DNA of 64,000 bases from Flavobacteriales bacterium. Lineage in GTDB: Bacteria; Bacteroidota; Bacteroidia; Flavobacteriales_E; Vicingaceae. The stretch covers positions 26,820 to 90,819 of the forward strand of contig JABAZP010000025.1 in the NCBI GenBank assembly GCA_018608405.1, read 5' to 3'. The notes under the pieces were generated by a model. The model had not been told where the DNA came from. It worked only from the letters and a program-made list of their open reading frames with translations, and did not search any database. Below are positions 1 to 8,282 of the stretch, one piece after another. Each line of letters begins with the position of its first letter. Within the stretch, counting starts at the first letter, position 1. A program made the translations under genes and the position numbers.

Positions 1-1522
1 GCACAACTGTGCTATCTTGCGATGTTACTACTACGGTGCCGCTACCGGGGATACTTGTTGCTTGACTTATAACTGTTGTGGCACCGGTGTCTACAGTGGT
101 CGCTAATGTTATTGGAGGTATTGTTGTTGTTCCTCCGGCTAATACCACATTGTAATTTGCCGTATTGGGAGTAAAGCCGGGAATTGGATTTCCATTAACC
201 CTCAGAGCGCCTAACCGTGAATCTTTTCCAGGAGCAGGAGCTGTTTTCCAGAAGTACAGATTATCCACGTAAATTCTTGTAGAAAATCCATTGCCACCAA
301 CAAACTTAAATTGAACAGCACCGGTAAGGTCTCCGGTAATACCTGCAACCGGAATATCAATGCTTTGCCACGTACCATCTCCGTTTGGTATTGGATGCGG
401 AATTTCTGTACCAGAACTAATTACGGATATACTAGGAGTTACTCCGTCAACCGTCCAAATGTCCAAGTGTAAATAGTCCATACCGCTAATATCCACTACT
501 GAATTAAATTCTATCCCTTGATAATTAAAATTGGGATAGGCCAATACTGAATTTGGTGAATTTGGTGGGGTGTATGTTGAACTAGCCGTTGCAAAACCGC
601 TTTGTTGCCAATTTGGATTGTAATTAGCTCCACTGATGTTATTGTACGCACCACTAAATATTGAAATTACGTCAATAGCATTGCGCACGGGTGGAGTTTG
701 AGCATCTATGTGAGGAGCTCCTATATAATAGGAAACGGTGTACGTTTGACTCACGGTATTATCTTGTGAAGTTACCACAACTGTTGCATTATCTGGAATA
801 GATGTTGCTTGTGTAACAACAGCACTTGCAGCGGTGTCTGTGGTAGTAGCTAAGGTGATTTGAGGTACTACTGTTGATCCGCCTGGCAATACGATATCGT
901 ATGACAATGAATTGGGAGTAAAACCAGCTACCGGAACGTTAGTGACTTCTAAGGCATTGATTGTTGCATCTTTTCCCGGAGCAACGGGTGTTTTAAAAAA
1001 ATAAATATTATCTACATAAATAGCACTGGTTGTGCCGTTTCCACCGGTAAACTTTAATTGGATTGCTCTTGCAAGGTTTCCTGTGATACCTGTAACCGGA
1101 ACAGTGATACTTTGCCAAGATCCTACTGTATTGGAAATTGCCTGTGGCACTTCAGGGCCTGAGCTAATTACTGCTAAACTTGGGGCTACACCACCTGCGG
1201 TCCAAATGTCTAGATGCAACGAATCCATGGCAGTAATATCTATGACAGTATTAAATTCAATACCTTGATAGTTAAAGTTAGGATATGCCAATAACGAGTT
1301 GGTTGAGTTTGGAGGTGTGAACGTTGAGCTAGCAGTTGCGAAACCACTTTGTTGCCAATTTGGGTTGTAATTCGCACCCGATATATTGTTGTATGCTCCG
1401 CTAAAAATAGAAATTACATCTACTGCGTTTCGAGCAGGAGGCGTTGGTGCATCTGTAGTTGGTGCCTGAGAAAAGCCTGAAAGGGTAAATAAAAGTAACA
1501 GAGTAAAGCTTATTAATTTCAT
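1..1522 (-). CDS. Secreted protein with duplicated carbohydrate-binding-like modules (3' end outside window)
   Basis: The frame is open from an ATG at 1522 down to the window edge, giving 507 codons with no stop. Residues 1-19 form a signal peptide ending GFSQ. The mature part holds two near-identical modules about 246 residues apart, each beginning TPPxRNAxDVISIFSG. Each module contains a jelly-roll-like part (YNPNWQQSGFATASST, then a VDNIYFFKT segment). A short beta-sandwich follows, with the pattern GKDATINALEV...FTPN..SYDIVLPGG, resembling the cadherin-like beta-sandwich domain. Such modules occur in exported polysaccharide-binding or -degrading proteins of Bacteroidota. A catalytic or T9SS domain could lie beyond position 1. 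The function is inferred only from the domain style. Confidence 0.75.
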   Translation of the reverse strand, partial: MKLISFTLLLLFTLSGFSQAPTTDAPTPPARNAVDVISIFSGAYNNISGANYNPNWQQSGFATASSTFTPPNSTNSLLAYPNFNYQGIEFNTVIDITAMDSLHLDIWTAGGVAPSLAVISSGPEVPQAISNTVGSWQSITVPVTGITGNLARAIQLKFTGGNGTTSAIYVDNIYFFKTPVAPGKDATINALEVTNVPVAGFTPNSLSYDIVLPGGSTVVPQITLATTTDTAASAVVTQATSIPDNATVVVTSQDNTVSQTYTVSYYIGAPHIDAQTPPVRNAIDVISIFSGAYNNISGANYNPNWQQSGFATASSTYTPPNSPNSVLAYPNFNYQGIEFNSVVDISGMDYLHLDIWTVDGVTPSISVISSGTEIPHPIPNGDGTWQSIDIPVAGITGDLTGAVQFKFVGGNGFSTRIYVDNLYFWKTAPAPGKDSRLGALRVNGNPIPGFTPNTANYNVVLAGGTTTIPPITLATTVDTGATTVISQATSIPGSGTVVVTSQDSTVV

Positions 1523-1850
1523 GGTTGCTTGAATAAATAGTACTAGTGTAATAGAGTTAAATTAATGCTTGTAATTGGATTTAGACCTTATAGTATAAAT
1601 TACAATTACCTAACAAATATAGGTAAAAAGTAGAACTACTGATTACTCCATTAAATTTAATTGTGCTGTAGAAATATCTTAAAAAGACCATTATTTGAAA
1701 GGGACCAGAATAACCTTAATATAAGGCAATAAACTAAAAGCTTACTTGTTTGTAGTGAGTTAAATATGAGTTGTGATTAAATTAAAAAGAATCAGCTCAT
1801 TATATATTAAAACGACTCGTAACTGTATTTATTCTCTTCGTAATGGATAG
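1523..1850. other. AT-rich intergenic region
   Basis: These 328 bases separate the 5' end of the leftmost gene from the 3' end of oxyR. I find no credible reading frame, RNA or strong hairpin. It presumably holds the promoter of the minus-strand gene starting at 1522. Confidence 0.5.
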
Positions 1851-2795
1851 TTAAATTCCAATTATATTCAAGTCGCTATTCTTAAAGGCTGTCGTTTTTA
1901 ACTGAGGTTTAACAATTTCTTGAATGAGTTCTGCCAGTTTAATCATACTTCGTTTTTTAGAAATGGGTTTAATCGCCAGCAGGCTAATTTCCCGAACGGG
2001 AATAGGTTTCTGAAAGAATTGAGTTTTTGCTTTTCTATTTTTAGATAGGTTGTTGTAATAAAGTTCCGGAACCAGTGTTAGTCCGCCCATTTGATCGCTA
2101 AGGTTTAATAGTGTTTCAAATGAATTGCTCTTAAATTGTAAGTTTTCAGTTTGCTCTTTCTTTTCTCGAATCTTGCACAAGGTCATACTTTGACTTCGAA
2201 AGCAATGCCCTTCTTCTAGCAGCCATACCTTTTTGTTTTCTACGTCTTTAGAGCTAACAAAACCTTTATCAGTTTCGGAAATTCCATATACCATCATGGC
2301 TTCGTAATACAAGATTTGCTCTTCATATGCCTCACTCAAATCTTCGATGGGTGTAGATAGCAATCCAAAATCAATTTGATTGTGAGCTAGTTGATATAAA
2401 ATTTCATCGGTGGTTATTTCAGAAATAACAAGCTTTAATTTGGGATGCTGCTCTATTATGCTCGGCAGTATCAACGGTAAGAGAGAGTTGGCAATGGTTG
2501 GAATAATCCCCAATCGAATTTCTCCCATCATTTCACCAGTGTCTAGTTGACTCAAATGAAATAATTCTTGCTGCTTCGCTAAAATATCTTCTGCCTTTTT
2601 AAGCACCAATATTCCATCATCTGTAGTTTGTATGGGGTGCCTGCTGCGATCAAACAATTGAACGGATAGCTCTTCTTCAAGCTTTTTAATCATCGCACTT
2701 AGCGTAGCTTGAGTAATGTTGCAGCTTTCAGCAGCTTTACCAAAGTGTTTGGTTCTGTGAACGGCTAAGGCGTATTCTAGTTGTTGAAAGTTCAT
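1851..2795 (-). CDS. oxyR: OxyR-type LysR-family peroxide sensor
   Basis: This is a 314-residue LysR-type transcription factor. Residues 1-60 form the winged helix-turn-helix (FGKAAESCNITQATLSAMIKK). The effector domain contains WLLEEGHCFRSQSMTLC, with Cys198 and Cys207 nine residues apart, exactly like the redox pair Cys199/Cys208 of E. coli OxyR. Known OxyR proteins form a disulfide between these residues on H2O2 exposure and activate defence genes. The gene is divergent from ahpC across 100 bp that contain a palindrome and a good promoter, which strongly supports control of ahpC. Length and both cysteines are normal for the family. Confidence 0.93.
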   Translation of the reverse strand: MNFQQLEYALAVHRTKHFGKAAESCNITQATLSAMIKKLEEELSVQLFDRSRHPIQTTDDGILVLKKAEDILAKQQELFHLSQLDTGEMMGEIRLGIIPTIANSLLPLILPSIIEQHPKLKLVISEITTDEILYQLAHNQIDFGLLSTPIEDLSEAYEEQILYYEAMMVYGISETDKGFVSSKDVENKKVWLLEEGHCFRSQSMTLCKIREKKEQTENLQFKSNSFETLLNLSDQMGGLTLVPELYYNNLSKNRKAKTQFFQKPIPVREISLLAIKPISKKRSMIKLAELIQEIVKPQLKTTAFKNSDLNIIGI

Positions 2796-2798
2796 AAT

Positions 2799-2831
2799 CG
2801 ATAATATCTATCAAAGATATAGATTTAATCG
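2799..2831. promoter_or_regulatory. Candidate OxyR operator between oxyR and ahpC
   Basis: An imperfect palindrome of about 33 bp has perfect inner arms, ATCTAT (2806-2811) and ATAGAT (2819-2824), separated by 7 bases, and outer CGAT/ATCG ends. OxyR and other LysR regulators bind ATAG/CTAT-rich dyads. The site lies just upstream of the ahpC -33 element and overlaps the oxyR start region, so it could serve activation and autorepression. The binding is inferred. Confidence 0.6.
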
Positions 2832-2863
2832 TTTGGTTCTATTAAACAATGCAACTAACTTTG
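2832..2863 (+). promoter_or_regulatory. ahpC promoter (Bacteroidota -33/-7 type)
   Basis: TTTG at 2832-2835 and TAACTTTG at 2856-2863 are separated by 20 bases. This matches the Bacteroidota housekeeping consensus TTTG-N19/20-TAnnTTTG. The leader to the ahpC ATG is about 30 nt. Confidence 0.75.
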
Positions 2864-2895
2864 TGGCTCAATACAAACTTTAAAAACTAAAAACT

Positions 2896-3534
2896 ATGTC
2901 ATTTGTAGGCAAAAAAATTCCAAATTTAAACGTTATAGCCATGGACGAAATGGGTGATAACAAAACTATTAACATCTTTGAAGAGGCAACAAAAAATAAC
3001 AAGAAGGTATTGTTATTCTGGTATCCAAAAGATTTCACTTTTGTGTGTCCAACAGAATTGCACGCATTCCAGGCGGCATTGCCAGAATTTGAAAAAAGAA
3101 ACACAATCGTAATCGGTGCTTCTTGCGATACTGCAGAGGTTCATTTTGCTTGGTTAAATACTGCGAAAGATAACGGTGGTATCGAAGGGGTAACTTACCC
3201 AATTGTAGCAGATAGTAACAGAAACTTAGCATCCATCTTAGATATTTTAGATGTATCTGCTGTAGAGTACAACGAAGAGTACAATGTTGACATTGTTACA
3301 GGAGACAGCGTATCATATAGAGCGACCTACTTAATTGATGAAGAAGGAACAGTATTTCATGAAGGAATTAACCACATGCCGTTAGGAAGAAACGTAAATG
3401 AGTTTATTCGTTTAATTGATGCTTACTCACACGTGCAAAAAAACGGAGAGGTTTGTCCTGCAAACTGGGAAGAAGGTAAAGATGCGATGAAAGCCGACAG
3501 AAAAGGTACAGCAGAGTACTTGAGCAAAAACTAA
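2896..3534 (+). CDS. ahpC: Peroxiredoxin (AhpC/Prx1 family)
   Basis: This is a 212-residue typical 2-Cys peroxiredoxin that reduces H2O2 and organic hydroperoxides in the cytoplasm. The peroxidatic Cys51 lies in DFTFVCPTELHAF, and the resolving Cys187 in EVCPANW near the C-terminus. The length fits the Prx1/AhpC subgroup. No ahpF is nearby. The thioredoxin-like gene 80 bp downstream is a plausible electron donor, which is an inference. A strong hairpin terminator separates the two genes. Expression is probably driven by the OxyR-linked promoter upstream. Confidence 0.95.
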   Translation: MSFVGKKIPNLNVIAMDEMGDNKTINIFEEATKNNKKVLLFWYPKDFTFVCPTELHAFQAALPEFEKRNTIVIGASCDTAEVHFAWLNTAKDNGGIEGVTYPIVADSNRNLASILDILDVSAVEYNEEYNVDIVTGDSVSYRATYLIDEEGTVFHEGINHMPLGRNVNEFIRLIDAYSHVQKNGEVCPANWEEGKDAMKADRKGTAEYLSKN

Positions 3535-3549
3535 ATCGTCAACAACGTA

Positions 3550-3592
3550 GGATAAAAGACGGATGTTAAGTCAAACGTCTTTTATCCTTTAT
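3550..3592 (+). terminator. Intrinsic terminator after ahpC
   Basis: GGATAAAAGACG (3550-3561) pairs perfectly with CGTCTTTTATCC (3576-3587), followed by TTTATTTC. A 12-bp stem with a T-rich tail fits a terminator or an attenuator before the thioredoxin gene. Confidence 0.8.
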
Positions 3593-3616
3593 TTCAAAAT
3601 TTAATCATATTAAACT

Positions 3617-3931
3617 ATGTATCAAGAATTAACAGAAGACAATTTAGCTGCAAAAGTAAAAGAAGGAGGAACGGTAATCGTGCAATTCTCTGCCGGGTGG
3701 TGTGGTAATTGCCGCATGATGAAGCCTAAGTTTAAACGTTTCTCAACTGAGCATGAAGATGCTGCTTTTTTGATGGTAGATGCTGAAAAGTATCCAGAGT
3801 CAAGAAAATTGGCAGATGTGAACAACTTACCAACGTTTGCAGCTTTTAAAAATGGAGTGTTAGTAAAGCAAATTCAAACAAATAAAGCTGAAAACCTAAA
3901 AGAAATGATCGATGAGATTACCACTAATTAA
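3617..3931 (+). CDS. Thioredoxin-family protein with WCGNC active site
   Basis: This is a 104-residue single-domain thioredoxin fold without a signal peptide, so cytosolic. The active site is W28-C-G-N-C32 (AGWCGNCRMMKP), with Asn where canonical thioredoxins have Pro. The cis-proline loop NNLPTF is present. Its position between ahpC and a DUF6952 gene suggests a role in peroxide reduction, probably recycling AhpC. The stop codon overlaps the next gene by 20 nt, which implies co-translation. Confidence 0.88.
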   Translation: MYQELTEDNLAAKVKEGGTVIVQFSAGWCGNCRMMKPKFKRFSTEHEDAAFLMVDAEKYPESRKLADVNNLPTFAAFKNGVLVKQIQTNKAENLKEMIDEITTN

Positions 3932-4169
3932 GCACATCAACAGCTTCATCACAGAGAATGATGAAGATTATGTGAACGAAGCAATAGAGGTGTTAGAACA
4001 CCTTTCGGAAAGCGCTGCGTTGAAAGACGAAGAGCTAGATGTAATTGGAGAGTTGCTGTCGAATTTGTACGGCGGACTTGAGGTTGCGAAAATGGTTAAA
4101 GAAGGAAAAACAGAAAAAGAAGCAGCCAATGCTTTTATGCAACGAGTTTTAGGATCAATAGATCAATAG
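3912..4169 (+). CDS. DUF6952 family small protein
   Basis: This is an 85-residue acidic, helical protein beginning MRLPLIKHINSFI. That start matches the usual N-terminus of the DUF6952 family found in Flavobacteriia beside ahpC and thioredoxin genes. It overlaps the thioredoxin gene by 20 nt in another frame. No catalytic motif is visible and no function is known. A role linked to the neighbouring peroxide genes is inferred from synteny only. Confidence 0.8.
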   Translation: MRLPLIKHINSFITENDEDYVNEAIEVLEHLSESAALKDEELDVIGELLSNLYGGLEVAKMVKEGKTEKEAANAFMQRVLGSIDQ

Positions 4170-4374
4170 ACTCTGCGCTTGATAACAGCCACAACCTTAA
4201 AATAGTACAGTTCGTCAAAACAATTATATCCAAATATTGTTGTATTTCTAGAGATAAGTATTTTATTTTAAGCTATTAAGCATTGAAATTTGACGACCGT
4301 TGAATCTATCCACTTATCCATTCGTAACCTCACAGCGAATCAGTGCAAATAACTAAAACCATAAAACAAGAATA

Positions 4375-4476
4375 ATGAACAAAATAGGATTAGACACAAA
4401 AAAAAGCGAAGAATTAGCAGAATTATTAAACGATTTATTAGCCAATTATTCGGTGTTCTATCAAAACACAAGATGA
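4375..4476 (+). pseudogene. dps: 5' remnant of a dps gene
   Basis: ATG at 4375 opens 33 codons starting MNKIGLDTKKSEELAELLN and ending LLANYSVFYQNTR before TGA. This is the conserved N-terminus of flavobacterial Dps (DNA-binding ferritin-like protein, normally about 155-160 residues). The ferroxidase residues and the rest of the bundle are absent. Dps stores iron, consumes H2O2 and is commonly in the OxyR regulon, so its remnant next to oxyR/ahpC fits. The sequence just after it encodes something unrelated, so the gene appears to have been cut by a deletion. Confidence 0.8.
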
Positions 4477-4555
4477 TAATGTTTACATCATTCGCTACAA
4501 AGACGGAGCAGGGAAAGAGAAAAGCAAAAAGGGAACACTTACGTTGATTCGGTAG
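4472..4555 (+). other. Unidentified C-terminal gene fragment fused to the dps remnant
   Basis: Directly overlapping the dps stop in another frame, 27 codons read DDNVYIIRYKDGAGKEKSKK followed by GTLTLIR and TAG. The residues look like a genuine protein end but there is no start, and I do not recognise the family. It is probably the far side of the deletion that truncated dps. Confidence 0.35.
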
Positions 4556-4632
4556 GAATTCAAATACTAAATACAACCTCATTTGTCGCGCTTCAATCAA
4601 AATAGAATCAAGAATCCAAGTAGTTTTGCACC

Positions 4633-5418
4633 ATGAAAAAAAGTGTTAGTAGTATCGTCATATTGATTTCCGTTTTTATAACAGCTTGCTCAGGTGGGCC
4701 AGACAAGAAAGCTCAAATAGAGGAAGTTGTCTCAAAACAAGATGCTAAAGCAGAACAAATCATTCAACAATCCATCCAGGCTCATGGTGGCGAATTGTAT
4801 GAAAAGGCGCATTTTCAATTTACGTTCAGAGAAAACAGCTATCGCTTTAACAACGACAAAACATTTTTTGAATATGAATTTAATGGTCTCAACAAAAAAG
4901 GAGATTCTATTCAAACTGTATTGAATAAAAGTGGTGTTAACGTATGGGAAAATGGCAAGTCACTAGAGTTGAATGAGAAAGAACAACTAATCTATTCAGA
5001 AAACTTAAATTCAGTGATTTACTTTGCAACCTTACCGCATAAATTGGGCGATCAATCGGTCAATAAGTTCTATGAAGGAACCACCACTATTAAAGGTAAA
5101 ACCTATGAAGTAATTAAAGTAACGTTCGACCAAGAAGGTGGAGGAACTGATTTCGACGACGAGTATTTCTATTGGGTGAATGCTGAAACCATGCTAATAG
5201 ATTATTTGGGGTATAATTATCACACAAATGGCGGTGGAGTTCGATTTAGAGCAGCCTACAATCCTCGAAAAGTAGAAGGTATTCACTTTCAAGATTACAT
5301 CAATTACAAAGCAGAAGTGGGCACTCCGCTTGGAACACTAGCTGAGCTATATGAAAGTGGTAAGTTGGAAGAGCTTTCTAGAATTGAGACCGAAGATATA
5401 ACGCTGGTAAAGAATTAA
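4633..5418 (+). CDS. DUF6503 family lipoprotein
   Basis: This is a 261-residue protein with a lipoprotein signal peptide (VFITAC, lipobox Cys at about residue 20). The family signature AEQIIQQSIQAHGGELYEKA follows, then a beta-rich body. These features match DUF6503, a family of Bacteroidota envelope lipoproteins of unknown function (some older annotations call them aldolases, without support). A TAGTTTTG -7 box (4621-4628) ends only 4 nt before the ATG, so the message may be leaderless. Confidence 0.75.
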   Translation: MKKSVSSIVILISVFITACSGGPDKKAQIEEVVSKQDAKAEQIIQQSIQAHGGELYEKAHFQFTFRENSYRFNNDKTFFEYEFNGLNKKGDSIQTVLNKSGVNVWENGKSLELNEKEQLIYSENLNSVIYFATLPHKLGDQSVNKFYEGTTTIKGKTYEVIKVTFDQEGGGTDFDDEYFYWVNAETMLIDYLGYNYHTNGGGVRFRAAYNPRKVEGIHFQDYINYKAEVGTPLGTLAELYESGKLEELSRIETEDITLVKN

Positions 5419-5498
5419 CCGAAATAGCAGGTAATCTTTGATGAATTCAGTTGTAAAAAGATATTTTTACAGCGCGTTAATCGCAAAATACAATTAAA

Positions 5499-5975
5499 AT
5501 GGAAGAAGAGCAGGAGAAAAAGAATTTTGTCATAAAAGGAAATGCTAAAAAGAAGGTAGTGAGTTTTGGTGCATCTAAAGCTAAGGCTTCAAAAGAGGAG
5601 AAACCAAGAGTAACACCTCGAACAAGGGCCGTTTCTGCGAATGATGCTCCGGCAGAAGGGAAAGTTGAAAAGAAAGTCAATGATAACTTCGCAAAACACT
5701 CATTAAGAGAGCCGTTAGAAGAAGGGGAGTACCCAAGAGAATTGAAGCATCAGTTTAGTATTAACACTGAGTTTGAAGCGGCATTTGAAAAACTAACGGA
5801 TGGACAAAAAGAGGGGTATTTATTCTACTTTAGAGGACCGAAATTAACAGCTTCCATTACTAACAGAATTGTAAAAAAAATTGATAGAATTATGAACGGT
5901 CATGGGTTGAACGATTGTATTTGTGGTAAATCCAAGAGCATGCCGAATTGTGATGGGTCACATAAGAATGCTTGA
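5499..5975 (+). CDS. YdeI-like domain fused to a CDGSH iron-sulfur motif
   Basis: This is a 158-residue cytosolic protein. Residues 1-60 are basic and low-complexity. Residues about 90-140 (AFEKLTDGQKEGYLFYF, then a basic helix) resemble the YdeI/OmpD-associated domain. The tail is CICGKSKSMPNCDGSH, a perfect match to the CDGSH pattern C-x-C-x2-S-x3-P-x-C-D-G-S-H that ligates a 2Fe-2S cluster with three Cys and one His. Fe-S binding is therefore likely, while the physiological role is unknown. CDGSH proteins generally act in redox or iron/ROS homeostasis. Confidence 0.75.
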   Translation: MEEEQEKKNFVIKGNAKKKVVSFGASKAKASKEEKPRVTPRTRAVSANDAPAEGKVEKKVNDNFAKHSLREPLEEGEYPRELKHQFSINTEFEAAFEKLTDGQKEGYLFYFRGPKLTASITNRIVKKIDRIMNGHGLNDCICGKSKSMPNCDGSHKNA

Positions 5976-6036
5976 TACCAACCTTTTCTTTTAAATTAAA
6001 TTCACATAGCACTTACAAATAAATTAAAACACAGCC

Positions 6037-6546
6037 ATGAAGAAGTATTTTGTAGTAAGTACAATGTTGATTTTAATAAGCTTAAGTGTATTTTCGCAAG
6101 AGCATTCGGTGTCCAATGAATACCCCGGCTCAATTGTAGATGTAAGTGCTGGTGTTGGTCAAAGTCATGGTATTATTGGTGTGAAATCAGTATTGGGATA
6201 CAAAGGCACAGGTTTGATGCTGGCAGTTGGTTCTTTTGATGGATTTACTACTACAGCTATAGGTTTTCAAGTTGCAGTTGATTGGTGGTTTGCAAGTTTG
6301 TCATATGGAGCTACCGGTTCTTATGAAGTTGCATTCGGTGGACAGGTGGATAAAGGGTTGACACAAAGTTTTGTGTTCCTGACAGGCGGTAGAATTAATC
6401 TAATAAAAAGTAAACGATTGTATTTAGAGTTAGCTGCGGGCCTTGCAGGATCTGACGAAATTCCCGCACCATTTGGCCAGGTGCAAGAGATTGAAGGTGG
6501 ATTAAGTTTAGGCTTTGGCTTAGGTTATCGGTTCAGTAATTTTTAG
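6037..6546 (+). CDS. Exported beta-rich protein of unknown function
   Basis: This is a 169-residue protein with a clear signal peptide (LILISLSVFSQ at residues 11-21). The mature region is glycine- and aromatic-rich with alternating hydrophobic residues and ends YRFSNF. A terminal Phe and this strand pattern suggest a small outer-membrane beta-barrel. No family is recognised with confidence. It stands alone between the CDGSH gene and the DUF2130 gene. Confidence 0.65.
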   Translation: MKKYFVVSTMLILISLSVFSQEHSVSNEYPGSIVDVSAGVGQSHGIIGVKSVLGYKGTGLMLAVGSFDGFTTTAIGFQVAVDWWFASLSYGATGSYEVAFGGQVDKGLTQSFVFLTGGRINLIKSKRLYLELAAGLAGSDEIPAPFGQVQEIEGGLSLGFGLGYRFSNF

Positions 6547-6627
6547 AATACACTAATTACAGAGCAAAATACATTTGATGAGTACTTTTATTGTCACTAA
6601 AATACTATTATAACCTTCACTCCATTC

Positions 6628-7926
6628 ATGAAAAACGATACTAAAATTTCTTGTCCCAACTGCGGAACTTCCATTGATGTTCAAGATATACTAGCACATC
6701 AGCTAGAAGAAGAAATTAAGAAAAAATACCAAGAACAACTTTTAAAAGAGAAAAAGGAGAGCGAGTCGAAGCTAGCTCAGCTGCAAAAAATACAAGATGA
6801 GCAAGCTGAAACACTAGCAAAGGAGAGGACAGCATTTGAAGAAAAAAAGAAGCAAGAGAATCGCATTTTTCAAGAGCGTTTAGAAAAGCAGATTAAAGAA
6901 GAAAAGTCAAGGATTGAGACAGAGGTAAAGGCAAAACTGACCGATGAAAACTCTGAGCAATTAAAGGCGCTTACCCAAGAACTAAACGAAAAAAGTGAAC
7001 AAGTAAAGGAGTTAAATCGCTCAAAGGCCGAAATTGAAAAGCTAAAGCGAGAAAAAGGGGAATTGAAGGAAGCGGCAGAAGCAGAAGCGCAAAAGCAGTT
7101 AAATGCTACTTTACTTACCGAAAGAGATAAAATTCGGAAAGCTGAAGAAGAAAAAAACGAGTTGCGTTTTAAAGAAATGCAAAAGCAGTTGGAAGATCAG
7201 AAAAAACTGACTGAAGAAATGAAACGCAAGCAGGAGCAAGGCTCTATGCAATTGCAAGGAGAAGTTCAAGAGTTGGCCATTGAAGAATGGTTGGCTGAGC
7301 AATTCCCGTTAGATACAATTGATGAGATTAAAAAAGGTGCTAGAGGTGGAGACTGTATTCAAATTGTAAACACACGAACTGCTCAAAATTGCGGTGCCAT
7401 CTACTACGAGAGTAAGCGGACAAAAGACTTTCAGCCTACTTGGATTGAGAAGTTTAAAGCAGACATTCGAGCAAAAGGGGCAAATATTGGTGTGTTGGTT
7501 ACTGAGGTAATGCCTTCTGACATGAAGCGCATGGGTTTAAAAGACGGCATTTGGATTTGCAATTACGATGAATTTAAAGGTTTGTGCGCTGTATTGCGCC
7601 AATCCATCATTCAATTAAACAGTGCTGTGAGCTCCCAAGAAAACAAAGGAGATAAAATGCACATGCTGTATGACTTTCTGACTAGTAATACGTTCCGAAT
7701 GCAAATTGAAGCTATAGTTGAAGGGTTTACTCAAATGAAAACCGATTTAGAAACTGAGAAACGCTCGTTTGCCCGGATTTGGAAACAACGGGAAAAACAA
7801 ATCGATAAAGTCACCTTGAACACCATTGAAATGCACGCCTCAATAAAAGGTATTGCGGGAAATGCAATACAAGTAGTTAAGGCATTAGAACTACCTGGTG
7901 ACGAAGACTTATTGGGGAACGAGTAA
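6628..7926 (+). CDS. DUF2130 domain protein
   Basis: This is a 432-residue cytosolic protein. Residues 9-14 hold a CPNCG zinc-knuckle half. Residues about 30-225 are a long charged coiled coil. Residues about 225-330 form the conserved DUF2130 core (GARGGDCIQIV, then IYYESKRTKDFQPTWIEKF). The ESK triad within a D...ExK arrangement recalls nuclease-like folds, but activity is not established. Length and domain order are usual for the family. The role is unknown. Confidence 0.85.
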   Translation: MKNDTKISCPNCGTSIDVQDILAHQLEEEIKKKYQEQLLKEKKESESKLAQLQKIQDEQAETLAKERTAFEEKKKQENRIFQERLEKQIKEEKSRIETEVKAKLTDENSEQLKALTQELNEKSEQVKELNRSKAEIEKLKREKGELKEAAEAEAQKQLNATLLTERDKIRKAEEEKNELRFKEMQKQLEDQKKLTEEMKRKQEQGSMQLQGEVQELAIEEWLAEQFPLDTIDEIKKGARGGDCIQIVNTRTAQNCGAIYYESKRTKDFQPTWIEKFKADIRAKGANIGVLVTEVMPSDMKRMGLKDGIWICNYDEFKGLCAVLRQSIIQLNSAVSSQENKGDKMHMLYDFLTSNTFRMQIEAIVEGFTQMKTDLETEKRSFARIWKQREKQIDKVTLNTIEMHASIKGIAGNAIQVVKALELPGDEDLLGNE

Positions 7927-7933
7927 TCTTAAA

Positions 7934-8236
7934 CTAGAAATTAACTCTTTGCCAAGCACCTGCGTTATGACAAGTAATTCCATTACTCGTTAAAGTACTT
8001 TTTGCTTGTCCTGCTCTCATCCCAGATTTACAAACCACAATTACTTCCTTGCCTTTCAATTGTTTCACCTTACCATTTAAGTTTTGCAGGGGGATGTTTT
8101 TGCTTCCTTTTGCATGTCCAGACTTGAACTCTTGAGGTGAACGAACATCAACTACCACTGCGCCATTTTCGATGAGGGCTCTGTAATCAACTGGTGTTCC
8201 GAAAATTTGCTCTTTTAATTCTTGAAAAAATCCCAT
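7934..8236 (-). CDS. Single-domain rhodanese (sulfurtransferase)
   Basis: Starting at ATG 8236 the product is 100 residues and begins MGFFQELKEQIFG. A longer reading frame exists, but its extra 31 residues fall upstream of a -7 box. The rhodanese core is complete: VVDVRSPQEFKSGHAKGS, and the active-site loop CKSGMRAGQA with the nucleophilic Cys and a following Arg. Rhodaneses transfer sulfane sulfur as a Cys persulfide. The promoter carries a GTAAC-N4-GTTAC palindrome shared with the sulfide:quinone reductase gene near 61.5 kb, which points to a role in sulfide or persulfide handling. Confidence 0.88.
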   Translation of the reverse strand: MGFFQELKEQIFGTPVDYRALIENGAVVVDVRSPQEFKSGHAKGSKNIPLQNLNGKVKQLKGKEVIVVCKSGMRAGQAKSTLTSNGITCHNAGAWQRVNF

Positions 8237-8252
8237 GTTATTTTGTTTTTGG

Positions 8253-8260
8253 CAAAAATA
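8253..8260 (-). promoter_or_regulatory. -7 promoter box of the rhodanese gene
   Basis: Read on the minus strand the sequence is TATTTTTG, matching TAnnTTTG. It lies 16 nt upstream of ATG 8236. This supports 8236 rather than 8329 as the start codon. Confidence 0.6.
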
Positions 8261-8282
8261 GTAAGCTAAAGACGAATTGTAT

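Noticed and set aside
1032..1268. Plus-strand frame inside the first gene
   Set aside because: It is a shadow of the minus-strand secreted protein, whose duplicated modules give strong coding evidence.
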